Of a stretch of DNA of 64,000 bases, positions 47,219 through 56,404 are shown in pieces. A model generated the notes under the pieces. The model saw only the letters and a list, made by a program, of their open reading frames with translations. It had not been told where the DNA came from and ran no database searches. Source of the stretch: Caballeronia sp. SEWSISQ10-4 2 (GTDB lineage: Bacteria; Pseudomonadota; Gammaproteobacteria; Burkholderiales; Burkholderiaceae); contig NZ_JALPRJ010000003.1 of NCBI RefSeq assembly GCF_030464885.1, forward strand, positions 124,001-188,000. The letters are read 5' to 3'. Both the position numbers and the translations under genes were made by a program. Each line of letters begins with the position of its first letter. Position 1 is the stretch's first letter.

Positions 47219-48094
47219 GTGCAGATCACTCGAAGCTCCCACCCGTTAGGCGCAATGGTCGAAGGCGTCGACTTAAGTCAGCCGCTTTCGGACGCGTCAT
47301 TCGCGGAGTTGAAACATGCATTGGGAAAGTATGGTGTCTTGTGGTACCCGCACCAGCAGCTCGAAGCGGCGCAACTGAAGCAGTTCGCCCAACGGTTCGG
47401 CACGCTCGAGATCAATGTCGCGAACAACTTTCAGGAGCCGGGCATTCCCGAGGTAATGGTGTTGTCGAACATCGTTCGCGACGGCAAACCAATTGGGCTG
47501 GCGGATGCGGGACAGAGTTGGCATACGGACATGTCGTATAGCCGCACTATCGCTTTCACGAACATCCTGTATGGAGTCAAGATTCCATTTCGCGATGGTC
47601 ATTCGCGCGGTAACACGGAGTTCTGCAACATGCACGCTGCGTATGACGAACTTCCAGAAGAACTGAAGGCATATCTGGAAGGCATGACCGTCGAGCACGA
47701 TTTCAACAAGTTCTGGGAAATGATGCGGCGCGAAAAAGGCAGCGCCCGGCCACCGCTAACCGCGGAGCAACGCGCGGCCAAGCCGCCCGTGTCGCATCCC
47801 ATCTTCCTCACGCATCCAATCACGAAGCGCCGCGTGTTGTACGCGAACCCCGGCTACGCGATGCGAATTAACGAGTTGCCCGAGGATGAAAGCGCGCAAA
47901 TCCTGGATTTTCTCTTTCAGCATCAGGTCCAGAACAGGTACCGGTACAAGCACCAGTGGAGCGTAGGCGACGTACTGATGTGGGACAACATCGGTACGAT
48001 CCACAATGCAGTGGCCGACTACCGCGCGGACGAACACCGTCTGATCAAGCGTTGTCAGGTCATAGCTGACCGGGTTTTCGAGGAGGCAGTGTGA
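47219..48094 (+). CDS. TauD/TfdA-family Fe(II)/2-oxoglutarate dioxygenase
   Basis: This 291-residue enzyme starts at the GTG at 47219 after AAGGAAA. The iron ligands are His102 and Asp104 (SWHTDMSYS) and His262 (GTIHNAVADY), with the 2-oxoglutarate arginine in HRLIKR. It would hydroxylate a substrate while converting 2-oxoglutarate and O2 to succinate and CO2. TauD relatives attack sulfonates, phenoxyacids, amides and others, so the substrate is open. Its TGA overlaps the GTG of the next gene by four bases (GTGA), so the two proteins are almost certainly co-translated. Confidence 0.9.
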   Translation: MQITRSSHPLGAMVEGVDLSQPLSDASFAELKHALGKYGVLWYPHQQLEAAQLKQFAQRFGTLEINVANNFQEPGIPEVMVLSNIVRDGKPIGLADAGQSWHTDMSYSRTIAFTNILYGVKIPFRDGHSRGNTEFCNMHAAYDELPEELKAYLEGMTVEHDFNKFWEMMRREKGSARPPLTAEQRAAKPPVSHPIFLTHPITKRRVLYANPGYAMRINELPEDESAQILDFLFQHQVQNRYRYKHQWSVGDVLMWDNIGTIHNAVADYRADEHRLIKRCQVIADRVFEEAV

Positions 48095-49239
48095 GCGCAA
48101 GTGCGCGCGCGCATTCGATCGATGATCTGCGCGATTTGGCGAAGCGCCGCCTGCCACGCGCCGTATTCGATTTCTTCGACGGCGGCGCAGAGGACGAGCA
48201 AGCGCTGTCTGGCAACCGCACGGCGTTCAGGCAGTACCAACTGGTGCCGAGAGTGCTACGGGATGTCAGCGACGTATCGCTCGGCACGACGTTTCTCGGC
48301 GAGCCGAGCGCCCTGCCTATTGCCATCGCTCCGACAGGCGCGGTCGGCTTCGGTTGGCGTGGCGGCGACATCGCAATCGCGCGCGCGGCCGCGCGGCATG
48401 CCATTCCATACGGATTATCAACATCCGCGACAGCTTCGATCGACGACATTGCCAACTATGCGAACCCCTCGCGCCGATGGTTCCAAGCATACATCTTGCG
48501 CAACCGAACGTTCACGGACGCGCTGATCGACCGTGCGCAAGCAGCTGCCTACGAGGCGTTGATGATTACCGTCGACCTACCGGTCGGCGGTAAGCGCGAA
48601 CGCGATTTTCGCAACGACTTTGCGATCCCGTTTCGCTACACGGCGCGTAACGTGCTCGATTTCGCGTCGCGGCCGCGATGGGCGCTTTCGATGCTGCTGC
48701 ATGGCGTTCCCGAGATGCCGAATCTGCTGGGCCTCGATGCAGTCGCAAGCGACGCTAATGCGATAGCGTCATCGGTCGGCCGCAATTATGACCCGTCATT
48801 CAAGTGGCATGACCTGGAGCACATCCGCGCTCGCTGGCCTGGGAAGCTGATCATCAAGGGTATCGTCCATCCCGACGATGCGCGTCGCGCAGTGGAACTC
48901 GGCGCGGACGCGTTGGTTGTGTCGAATCATGGCGGACGTCAACTCGACGCAGGAATGCCTACCCTTGCGGCATTGCCCGCAATCACCGCTGCGGTGGGTG
49001 GGGTCGTCGACGTCATGCTTGACGGTGGCATCCGGCGCGGCTCCGACATCGTCACGGCCCTTGCGCTTGGCGCCAAAGCAGTGCTGATAGGGCGTGCGAC
49101 GCTATATGGCGCGTGCGCCGATGGTGAAACCGGAGCGATGCGCGCGCTGGATATCCTGCGTGACGAGCTCAGACGCACGATGCAATTGTGTGGGGTCGCA
49201 TCAATCTCAGAGATCGGACCGCACTTGCTTCATCAATGA
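48091..49239 (+). CDS. FMN-dependent alpha-hydroxy-acid oxidase/dehydrogenase
   Basis: This 382-residue TIM-barrel flavoprotein of the lactate/glycolate/mandelate oxidase family starts at a GTG overlapping the dioxygenase stop. It has IAPTGAVGFGWRGGDIAIAR, the FMN-contacting WFQAYILRN, LMITVDLPVGGKRERDFRN, the catalytic SNHGGRQLD and the phosphate site DGGIRRGSDI. It should oxidise an (S)-2-hydroxy acid to a 2-oxo acid. Next to a dioxygenase it may oxidise the hydroxylated product. That pairing is inferred. Confidence 0.92.
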   Translation: MSASARAHSIDDLRDLAKRRLPRAVFDFFDGGAEDEQALSGNRTAFRQYQLVPRVLRDVSDVSLGTTFLGEPSALPIAIAPTGAVGFGWRGGDIAIARAAARHAIPYGLSTSATASIDDIANYANPSRRWFQAYILRNRTFTDALIDRAQAAAYEALMITVDLPVGGKRERDFRNDFAIPFRYTARNVLDFASRPRWALSMLLHGVPEMPNLLGLDAVASDANAIASSVGRNYDPSFKWHDLEHIRARWPGKLIIKGIVHPDDARRAVELGADALVVSNHGGRQLDAGMPTLAALPAITAAVGGVVDVMLDGGIRRGSDIVTALALGAKAVLIGRATLYGACADGETGAMRALDILRDELRRTMQLCGVASISEIGPHLLHQ

Positions 49240-49544
49240 CACCGATCCCGAAGGCGACATTGCGCGTTCGACAGGCACGGCGGCATAGTCACGCGGACCC
49301 GCCGAACCACGATTAGAGTCCGTTCTTTCCGAGTATGCGGTCGAGTCGATATCGTCATTGAAATAAGGTCGAAACGCCCGTGCTCACTAACGCTAGCTTG
49401 CGAACCGAATTGGACGTTCCCTGGAAAAACTGCAATGGCAACCACCGTTGTTTCGTCGGATCGCGTTCTGCAACAACCATACCGTCTTGGCAGATGCAAC
49501 AGGACGGTGCGAGTTCAACGGACACGAAGTTGAAGGAGAAGCCG
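49240..49544. other. Gap before small-gene pair
   Basis: No gene is visible. The segment ACGTTCCCTGGAAAAACTGC near 49415 loosely resembles the R-type boxes but does not meet the consensus. Confidence 0.35.
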
Positions 49545-49790
49545 ATGACCGCTGCAAACTCCTTGCGTTCGCTAGTTGAAAAATGGCTGATGCCGACTTC
49601 GACGACGCCGGTTCGGATAACCCGATTCACTCGCACACCTCCTAATCGGAGGCGATATGTGCGCGTTGAAGCGCTGTGGCAGGAAGGCTCAGTCGTGCTC
49701 TACTTCTTCCAACACGATGACGGCACATGGCGAGTGTTCCCTCCAGAGCCCAGACGCTTAGCAATACGTGTCTACGCAAGTGCCGCCTGA
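49545..49790 (+). CDS. Small conserved protein A, copy 2 (81 aa, intact)
   Basis: ATG at 49545 follows AAGGAGA and encodes an 81-residue basic protein (SLRSLVEKWLMPTSTTPVRI, NRRRYVRVEALWQEGSVVLY, FFQHDDGTWRVFPPEPRRLA, IRVYASAA). Diverged, broken copies occur at 21886-22029 and about 59895-60125. The Tyr/Trp-rich beta pattern suggests a small beta fold. I do not recognise the family. Gene B follows 54 bases later. Confidence 0.72.
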   Translation: MTAANSLRSLVEKWLMPTSTTPVRITRFTRTPPNRRRYVRVEALWQEGSVVLYFFQHDDGTWRVFPPEPRRLAIRVYASAA

Positions 49791-49844
49791 TGGGAATTCG
49801 CACTCAAGATGGCAGCGATCGACGAACTAGTAGGGATCACTCTA

Positions 49845-50051
49845 ATGGACGAGTCGAAAGACCTAACACCCAAAAGCTTGGAGGAACTAGAAATGTGGGC
49901 ATGCGCCTGGTATATAGAATCGATAAGCGCGGGATTTGTCGGCACTTCCTATTATCCTAATACCATGACCGTGGATCGATTGCGAGGTTACTTCAACGCC
50001 GGCCTGTCGCCTGCAGAGGCAGCTCACGCGTGCTTTCGCGGCGTGCACTAA
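49845..50051 (+). CDS. Small conserved protein B, copy 2 (68 aa)
   Basis: ATG at 49845 encodes MDESKDLTPKSLEELEMWAC, then AWYIESISAGFVGTSYYPNT, RLRGYFNAGLSPAEAAHACF and RGVH. Length and conserved core equal those of the 22092 copy. The upstream AGGGATCACTCTAATG matches that copy too. Paired with gene A in the same order as elsewhere. Function unknown. Confidence 0.75.
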   Translation: MDESKDLTPKSLEELEMWACAWYIESISAGFVGTSYYPNTMTVDRLRGYFNAGLSPAEAAHACFRGVH

Positions 50052-50493
50052 TGCAATGGTGTTGATACTTCTCATCTGGCGCGAGAAACCATGCGGCAGA
50101 CAAACGGAAATTGCGGGGTGCGGGTTGAGCAATAGCGTTGATTTCGATCACTAGAACCATTGCTGATGACAGACGTCTCCTGATGGGATGGAATCAACAG
50201 CCGTCTCGCACGTCGTCGGGGGAATGATCAATGTGCCCCGCCGACGCCAACAATGATGCAGACCATCGTTGGGTGACAGCGTCGCTTCCGACAATACGAC
50301 AGAGCTGACCACAGACTTAACCGGCTCGCGCAGCAATTTGTAAACCGAAGCGCGTTTAGCGGTCGGGCTGCCGCTCAATAAGGACGTCGGCCTTACCCGC
50401 GCCCCGCGATGGTAAGACGCACTACTACCATATGGAGAGCGGCCGGTGTGCGCTTCCACAGCGACATTCAACAGAGATGATCCGATCGGCCGT
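50052..50493. other. Gap with an unsupported minus-strand frame
   Basis: A 122-codon frame at 50151-50519 on the minus strand lacks a recognisable pattern and overlaps the end of the EAL gene. I do not call it. Confidence 0.4.
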
Positions 50494-51300
50494 TTACAGG
50501 GTTGACCTGAGACGCGCACTGCAAATTGACTGTCTTACCTCATCGGCAACGTAGCGCAATGGCCGAGCGGAGGGTTGACCAAAATAAAATCCCTGGCCGA
50601 AGCTAATGCCCATGTCGCGCACGACCCTTAGATCTTCGGCATTATCGATGCCTTCGGCAACAAGTCGCGCGCCGCTTGCGTTTGCGAAGTGCTGCATCGC
50701 CTTGACCGCTTCGAATTTGAGAGGGTCACTAGCGATCCCATGGATAAAGAATCGATCGATTTTTACGACTTCAGGGCGCAAGCCTACCCACAGATTCATA
50801 CTTGCGTGCGCAGTGCCATAGTCGTCCAGCGCGAGTTGCATACCAGTGGCTCGCAATTTTGCTATCACTGGCATGAAACTTCTAACATCGTCAACTATGC
50901 TTTGCTCGGTCAATTCAAGTACGATTCTCGACGGATCTATCCGAGACTCCTTCAGAAAATTGAGCGCATCATCGAAATCAACCGCAATCCGCCGAAGCGC
51001 CTCCGCACTGAAATTAAGAAGTAGCTTGCCATCGCAAGCACTCCCTGCGAACGCTTTGAGACAGATCCGCGCAGCAGCCCTCTCGAGTTCGATAGCACAG
51101 CCTTCAGCCCTTGCCTGCGCAAACAGGGCGTGGGGCATCTCGATCGACGTGCTCACTGGTCCCCGAATCAGACCTTCGTAGCCGCAGATTGCACCGCTTT
51201 CGAAACTGACAACCGGCTGAAACACAGCAGACAAGCCACATCGCGAAATCAGATCTTTGATTTTCGGAGCTTCCTGTTCGTAAAGCATATCTTGCGGCAT
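50494..51300 (-). CDS. Stand-alone EAL-domain cyclic-di-GMP phosphodiesterase
   Basis: This 268-residue protein is an EAL domain only. The signature is EGL (CGYEGLIRGP). The other catalytic residues appear present: NFSAEAL, LELTEQS, ALDDYGTAHASM, VKIDRFF, VAEGID and GQGFYFGQP. It should hydrolyse c-di-GMP to pGpG in the cytoplasm, possibly with reduced activity. There is no sensor or membrane segment. The start at 51300 has no strong ribosome-binding site; Met5 is an alternative. Confidence 0.88.
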   Translation of the reverse strand: MPQDMLYEQEAPKIKDLISRCGLSAVFQPVVSFESGAICGYEGLIRGPVSTSIEMPHALFAQARAEGCAIELERAAARICLKAFAGSACDGKLLLNFSAEALRRIAVDFDDALNFLKESRIDPSRIVLELTEQSIVDDVRSFMPVIAKLRATGMQLALDDYGTAHASMNLWVGLRPEVVKIDRFFIHGIASDPLKFEAVKAMQHFANASGARLVAEGIDNAEDLRVVRDMGISFGQGFYFGQPSARPLRYVADEVRQSICSARLRSTL

Positions 51301-51698
51301 GAGCGTGCACCCACAGAATGAGACATACGAAACTACGGCAGTCGTCTATTGCAATTTGGTGAATCTCGGGGAACATCCGATCCCCAAAGCATGGCACCGA
51401 CCACAGCCGGTTGAAAGCTCGAGCCGCTCCAAAACGGCCGCAGGAAAACCAGCCAGTCGCTTCGCCAATGCGAACATCGCAACTCTCGTTCAGGGGGCAT
51501 CATGACGGTGATCGCAACAACGTTGGACTGCAAGACCACACCCGATCGTCCGCATCCTAGTTTTATGTGTATACATACTTGCAAGTTTTGCGTATCTCAG
51601 TCTCCCGCGCCAGCCGAAGTGGCAGCCGCGTTCCTCAAGCGGTTGAAGTCGAGCACCGTATCCATATCAAGATTCGTTGTTACGATGATACGCACTAC
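51301..51698. other. Gap between EAL gene and MDR pseudogene
   Basis: No supportable gene. Confidence 0.35.
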
Positions 51699-52230
51699 TT
51701 ATTGCACTAGATCGATCTCGTCCGTCACAATGACGTGCGAAGCACCTGCTTCGAACAATTGCTTCGTCTGGGCCGAAGTGTGTGTCAGTGCAATGCACCC
51801 CGCACCTGCGTAGTTGGCAAGCCGGATTGCCGCGATTCCCATGCTGCTGGAAGCTGCGGAAACGAGGACGAAACCGGCCTTACCCACCTTGGCGTCGTTG
51901 ATGAGCGCTCCGTAAGCCGTCACGAACATCATCCAGACCGCCGCCGCTTGCGCGAACGAAAGCGATTTCGGCTGCCCCACCAAGGCGTAATCCGGTACGG
52001 TGATGACCTCGCCATATGTGAAGTACAGATTCATCGAGAACGCCGGCGCACGCTAACCTCGTCACTCACCGCATAACCGGCCGCGTCTGGACCGACGGCA
52101 TCGGCGATGCCTGCAACCTCGTATCCCAGACCCGCCGGGAATTTGACCGGCTCCATATACACGTCGTTGCGCCGCATCGACTCGGTTGATGCCTATTGTT
52201 TTGACATCAATGCGGACTTCGCCCCGAGAA
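51699..52230 (-). pseudogene. MDR oxidoreductase, third copy, decayed
   Basis: The minus strand reads GEVRIDVKTIGINRVDA, then after frame changes NLYFTYGEVITVPDYALVGQ, AAAVWMMFVTAYGALINDAK, VSAASSSMGIAAIRLANYAG and AGASHVIVTDEIDLVQ, where it stops. This follows paralogue 1 (22515-23504) closely, but lacks the first 35 and last 120 residues and has frameshifts. Confidence 0.85.
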
Positions 52231-52295
52231 ACGCATAAAGAGTCCGGAATATGGCTGAGGTCCGAGAGCATCCTTTGATTGGCGTATACCGCTGG

Positions 52296-53030
52296 TTAGA
52301 TCTGCGCCCGTCCGCCATCGACGAACAATTCGATGCCCGTGACAAAACTGGAGTCATCGGAGGCAAGGAACAGGGCCGCTTTCGCGATTTCTTCGGGCGT
52401 GCCCATACGACCCATCGGGATCGTAGACACAATCCGGGCAATCGCATCCGCAGGTTGCTGATCCACCGCTGGTGTTTCGGTCGGCCCAGGGCTAAGCACA
52501 TTTGAACGGATGCGCCGATCCTTCAACTCAACTGTCCAGGCTCTGACAAAACTGCGTATGGCGGCCTTTGTTGCTCCGTAGACCCAGAAACCCGGAGTTC
52601 CCTTTACGCTGGCAACCGAGCCAGTGAGGATAATGGAGGAACCATCATTCAGTAACGGTAACGCTTTTTGAACCGTGAACAGAGTGCCCTTCACATTCGT
52701 GTTGAACAGCCCGTCGAAGTGCTCCTCGGTCATGCCGTCCAACGAGGCAAACGCGCCGAAACCAGCGTTGGCAAAAACGATGTCGACGCGCCCTTTCTTT
52801 GCAACGGTCTCGTAAAGCCGATCCAGATCGGCCAGGTTGGCAACATCGCCCTGAACGCCCGTGACGTTGCGGCCAATCGTCTTTACCGCCTCATCCAGCT
52901 CCTTTTGGCGGCGACCCGTAATAAAGACATAAGCCCCCTCGCTCACGAAGAGTTGCGCGGTCGCGAGACCTATTCCTGTGGAGCCGCCAGTAATGACAGC
53001 AACTTTGCCTTGCAACTTACCCACGGCCAT
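52296..53030 (-). CDS. SDR family oxidoreductase
   Basis: This 244-residue classical SDR has KVAVITGGSTGIGLATAQLF, VQGDVANLADLDRLY, IVFANAGFGAFASLDG (A-N-A-G), IILTGSVASVKGTPGFWVYG with Tyr-Gly-Ala-Thr-Lys, and FVTGIELFVDGGRAQI. The ATG at 53030 sits only one base after GGAGG, so the in-frame GTG at 53024, seven bases away, may be the real start. A stub of a second copy lies at 25612-25670. It follows the NTF2-like gene on the same strand. Confidence 0.92.
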   Translation of the reverse strand: MAVGKLQGKVAVITGGSTGIGLATAQLFVSEGAYVFITGRRQKELDEAVKTIGRNVTGVQGDVANLADLDRLYETVAKKGRVDIVFANAGFGAFASLDGMTEEHFDGLFNTNVKGTLFTVQKALPLLNDGSSIILTGSVASVKGTPGFWVYGATKAAIRSFVRAWTVELKDRRIRSNVLSPGPTETPAVDQQPADAIARIVSTIPMGRMGTPEEIAKAALFLASDDSSFVTGIELFVDGGRAQI

Positions 53031-53094
53031 TCCTCCGGTTAAAAGTCAAATGTTCTTGTCGCGCCGCCGAACAGCGTGGCATCGTTTATCCGCG

Positions 53095-53496
53095 TCAAGC
53101 AGGAAAGCGATCTCCGAACATCGGCAGTCCGCTCTTCGATTCCGCGTGCGTTGCTTCATCTTGAAGCACATCCCAGTGTTCGACCAAACGACCGTCTTCG
53201 ATCCTGACGACATCGACGGCGATCCACGCAGTTGGGCGACCGATACCTGAAAACCGCCCGTGAACGACCACATAGTCATCTTCCGCGACGATCAACGCGT
53301 GCTCATATCGCAGCGTGTCGGGGAGTCCACGAATCAATCTGAGGAGACCCTCACGGCCCGGTTCAATATGCGCGCTGTGCTGGATGTAATTATCCGACCA
53401 GAAACGAGCGGCCGCCTCGTAGTCGCGCTTGTTGAAGAGCGCGTTGAAAGCCTCGAGCACAAGCGCCTTGTTTTGTTCGGGTGTGGTCTTTGACAT
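53095..53496 (-). CDS. SnoaL/NTF2-like protein
   Basis: This 133-residue SnoaL-like polyketide-cyclase-type protein has LVLEAFNALFNKRDYEAAAR, FWSDNYIQHSAHIEPGREGL, LRYEHALIVAEDDYVVVHGR and VDVVRIEDGRLVEHWDVLQD. These are the usual features of the predicted-ester-cyclase group. It lies 64 bases upstream of the SDR gene on the same strand, with a TetR gene diverging. The reaction is unknown. It is not closely related to the NTF2-like protein at 46.7 kb. Confidence 0.88.
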   Translation of the reverse strand: MSKTTPEQNKALVLEAFNALFNKRDYEAAARFWSDNYIQHSAHIEPGREGLLRLIRGLPDTLRYEHALIVAEDDYVVVHGRFSGIGRPTAWIAVDVVRIEDGRLVEHWDVLQDEATHAESKSGLPMFGDRFPA

Positions 53497-53800
53497 GAAA
53501 TGTCCCCCAGTGGCAAGTCAGGCAACGGCACGCTTGAGTGTTGAGCTGTCATGCGAGCTCTCCGGACCGAAACGTAGACGGACACACTGGCGTCCGCTGG
53601 CCCAAGGACCGCAAGAGTAATTCCCGCCTCATAGACGAGCGTTCCGCACGGTCGGTTGACCGGACCTGTGAATGTTTACGATTGTGATCACCATCGACAC
53701 CACCAATCATGATGCCGCTGATTGCCGATGTCAATGTTATTCACCATCGTATTTTGTGAGAGAATCTTGAAAAACGACGCACAGGCGAGGAGAACGATTC

Positions 53801-54397
53801 ATGGGTGTCTCAAGGCAGCAAGCTATTGAAAATCGGCAGTCCATCATTGCCGCTGCAGAAAAGCTCTTCCGCGAGCGCGGCGTAGATGCAGTGGGACTAA
53901 CCGAGTTGACCAAGGCGGCGGGCTTTACTCAGGGTGGTTTCTACAACCATTTCGAGTCGAAGGATGCATTGGTGGCAGCAGTGATGTCCAATGCCATGGA
54001 AGACGGCAAAAATCGACTTGTCGCGGCCATCGAACAGTCCAAGGCGTTAGGGGTAGATCCGATCAAGCGTCAGGTCGATTGGTACCTGTCCCCTGATCAT
54101 CGGAAAGCGATTGACTCTGGCTGTCCGGTATCCACTTTCGCAGGTGACGTCCGGCGACTGAGCGCGGGGGCACGCAAGTCCTATGCCGAGGGCGTTGCTT
54201 CGAATCTTGAATGCCTCGCAGATGCGCTTAACGGTACGAATAGAAGAGACCGCAGGAAGAAAGCTATTGCGGTCTTAAGTCGACTGGTTGGAACTTTGGT
54301 GCTGTCGCGCGCATTGGTCGACGCTGATCCAGACTTGGCGGACGAAATATTGAAAGACGGTCGTCGACAGTTGTTGCTTGATTTGGCCGACAATTGA
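53801..54397 (+). CDS. TetR/AcrR family transcriptional regulator
   Basis: This 198-residue protein starts at the ATG at 53801 after GAGGAG. It has GVSRQQAIENRQSIIAAAEK, the helix-turn-helix VDAVGLTELTKAAGFTQGGF and YNHFESKDALV, which fits the AcuR/NemR-like branch, and a ligand domain with CPVSTFAGDVRRLS. It diverges from the SnoaL/SDR genes and is their likely repressor. The promoter and first codons are duplicated at 25740-25863. Confidence 0.92.
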   Translation: MGVSRQQAIENRQSIIAAAEKLFRERGVDAVGLTELTKAAGFTQGGFYNHFESKDALVAAVMSNAMEDGKNRLVAAIEQSKALGVDPIKRQVDWYLSPDHRKAIDSGCPVSTFAGDVRRLSAGARKSYAEGVASNLECLADALNGTNRRDRRKKAIAVLSRLVGTLVLSRALVDADPDLADEILKDGRRQLLLDLADN

Positions 54398-54714
54398 CTT
54401 CTATCTAGAAGTAAGCCACCCCGGCTTGGTTTTTGGCGGATATCAACATGGACACTGCCAACTTGTTGGCCCTCGTGCGATCGAAAACGTGACCCGCAAG
54501 GGTAATTCACTTAAGCGGCAGGACGCTCCAACATAGCCGCGCCCGTCCCGCTTTCCCGCACCTGGAAATGCCGGGCGTGTGGCGTTCGCTTTTGCTGCGC
54601 GTACGTGTGGCGAGGCCGCTCATGAACAGATTGAGCACATGACCAACCCGTTGACAATACCCCTTCGCTCACGCTGGAACATGAGGTATATCCGACTGGC
54701 GACAAGGCGCTCGT
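54398..54714. other. Gene-free stretch
   Basis: It includes a small inverted repeat ACTTCT-ATCT-AGAAGT just after the TetR stop, without a T-run. I see no gene. Confidence 0.35.
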
Positions 54715-55614
54715 TCAAACGTGGTTGGTCCAATCGCGCACGGCCTGTACGAACAACCTCAGTGCAGTCGGAGGATGTCGGGTGGCGGCGTAGTAGAGAC
54801 ACAGGCCGGGAAAGAAAGGACTCCACTCTGGAAGCAGGTGCACAAGACGTCCTGACGCCAGATGTTCGACAACGTAATATTCCGGTACCCAGGCAACGCC
54901 GATGCCCGCCAGCGCTGCCTCAATCATGAGGTTGATATTGCCGAGTGTCATCGGCCCATCGACGTCGATGCTCGTGCTTTTGCCGCGATATTCAAAATCC
55001 CAACGAAAGCGCGCGCCACTCTCGAATCGGAAGCGAATGCACCGATGTTGCGTCAGATCGTGAGGCACTTTCGGCGGCTCATGTCGTGCGAGATAGTCAG
55101 GTGATGCCACTGCTGTCAATCGCATATCGGGTCCGAATCTGACGGGAATCATATCGCGGGGTACGTCGGCGAGAACACGAATACCGGCATCGAAACCATC
55201 GGCCACGATGTCCACCAGCCGTGTGTCCACCACGAATTCGACGTGAATGTCAGGATATGAGGCAAGAAAATCCGGGAGAACATGGCGTATCAGCAATTTG
55301 GCCGCAGACTCCGGTGAGCTGATCCGAATTGACCCGGTGGGGCGATCGTGCGCAGAGGAAACGTCAAGGATCGCGTCCTCTATATTGACTATTGCAGGCC
55401 GTACCCGGCTAAGAAATTGCTCGCCTGCTTCCGTTAATGCGACCGACCGCGTCGACCGATTGAATAGCCGTACGCCCAGCCTTCGCTCGAGACCCCGCAT
55501 CGCATGACTAAGCGCTGACGGGGACAAATCTAAAGTCCGCGCCGCCGCACTGAAACTTCGTTGTTCGGCGATCGCGATAAATGCGGACAACTCAGGTATG
55601 CTAACTCGCGACAT
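54715..55614 (-). CDS. LysR family transcriptional regulator
   Basis: This 299-residue regulator begins MSRVSIPELSAFIAIAEQRS, then FSAAARTLDLSPSALSHAMR, GLERRLGVRLFNRSTRSVAL, with an effector domain GSIRISSPESAAKLLIRHVL and FDAGIRVLADVPRDMIPVRF. It belongs to the CrgA/DmlR-like branch. It diverges from the decayed SDR at 55851. A decayed LysR copy lies at 56405-56755, next to an intact SDR. Confidence 0.92.
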   Translation of the reverse strand: MSRVSIPELSAFIAIAEQRSFSAAARTLDLSPSALSHAMRGLERRLGVRLFNRSTRSVALTEAGEQFLSRVRPAIVNIEDAILDVSSAHDRPTGSIRISSPESAAKLLIRHVLPDFLASYPDIHVEFVVDTRLVDIVADGFDAGIRVLADVPRDMIPVRFGPDMRLTAVASPDYLARHEPPKVPHDLTQHRCIRFRFESGARFRWDFEYRGKSTSIDVDGPMTLGNINLMIEAALAGIGVAWVPEYYVVEHLASGRLVHLLPEWSPFFPGLCLYYAATRHPPTALRLFVQAVRDWTNHV

Positions 55615-55824
55615 ATGTGAACAATCCTAAGTAACTCATGCAGAAATAAGGGGAGTGTTGAGAATAGAACAACCACCGAAACTTTGCAGGAGCTATCGCG
55701 CCTACCGTAAGCTCGGTTGAACACCGCACGGATCGCATCCATCGTCCGGCGACTTGCAGTTCACTTAATCGCAGATGCTGCGACGCAATTACTGCACTAG
55801 CCGTGGCGCACGCCATATCAAACA

Positions 55825-55847
55825 CTTTTCTCCGAAGCGGAGAAAAG
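55825..55847 (+). promoter_or_regulatory. Perfect 10-bp hairpin covering the ribosome-binding site of the SDR pseudogene
   Basis: CTTTTCTCCG-AAG-CGGAGAAAAG is a perfect 10-base stem with a 3-base loop ending three bases before the ATG at 55851. The GGAG ribosome-binding site lies in its right arm. There is no T-run after it. Confidence 0.6.
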
Positions 55848-55850
55848 CAG

Positions 55851-56385
55851 ATGCAATATCTCATTAACAAGCTAGTGGCTATCACGGCGCGTCCGGCGGT
55901 ATTGTGCAGGCGACCGCACGACTATTCCTTTGGGAAGACATCGAAGTCGTCCTGGTAGCCCATCGAACAGACCATATCGATCCGTTGGCAAACGAACTCT
56001 AAGACGCCGCACTCGCTGAAATCGGCGACGTACGTGCAAGGTAGGTTGCGGTGGTGTCTGCGACGGTCAAGGAAATGATTCGGCGGGTTCGACTTCCTTG
56101 TCAATTGCGCCGACATGGGAATTTATCGACTATTTAAAGACAGGGAGCCCTAGGACTGGCCGGCACAAACAACGCTAACATCTTCGGCGTCTTGAATCGC
56201 GCGCAGGCGGCTACTTCAGCGATGAAAGGATGCCTCGGTGCGATGATCTGTTCTGTCTTCAGCGTTGGCGAAGGCCATGGCGTCGCGACCTGGTCCATCT
56301 ACTGCGCGACGAAATTCGCTCTGATCGGTTTTACGGCGCGCTGCATAAAAATCTCAGTGAAGAAGGTATGCGGAATCATTGAAGC
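55851..56385 (+). pseudogene. SDR oxidoreductase, decayed copy
   Basis: From ATG 55851 the frames give MQYLINKLVAIT, SGGIVQATARLFLWEDIEVV, a stop after LANEL, then GTNNANIFGVLNRAQAATSA, MKGCLGAMICSVFSVGEGHG and YCATKFALIGF. This matches the intact SDR at 56998-57723 (MKGRDGAMISSVSSVGG, YCATKFAVVGF). Several frameshifts and stops make it dead. Confidence 0.85.
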
Positions 56386-56404
56386 AACTCGACACCCTAC
56401 GTTA

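Noticed and set aside
50151..50519. 122-codon minus-strand frame
   Set aside because: Overlaps the EAL gene end; composition and pattern not convincing.
54511..54705. 64-codon minus-strand frame
   Set aside because: No family pattern or ribosome-binding site.
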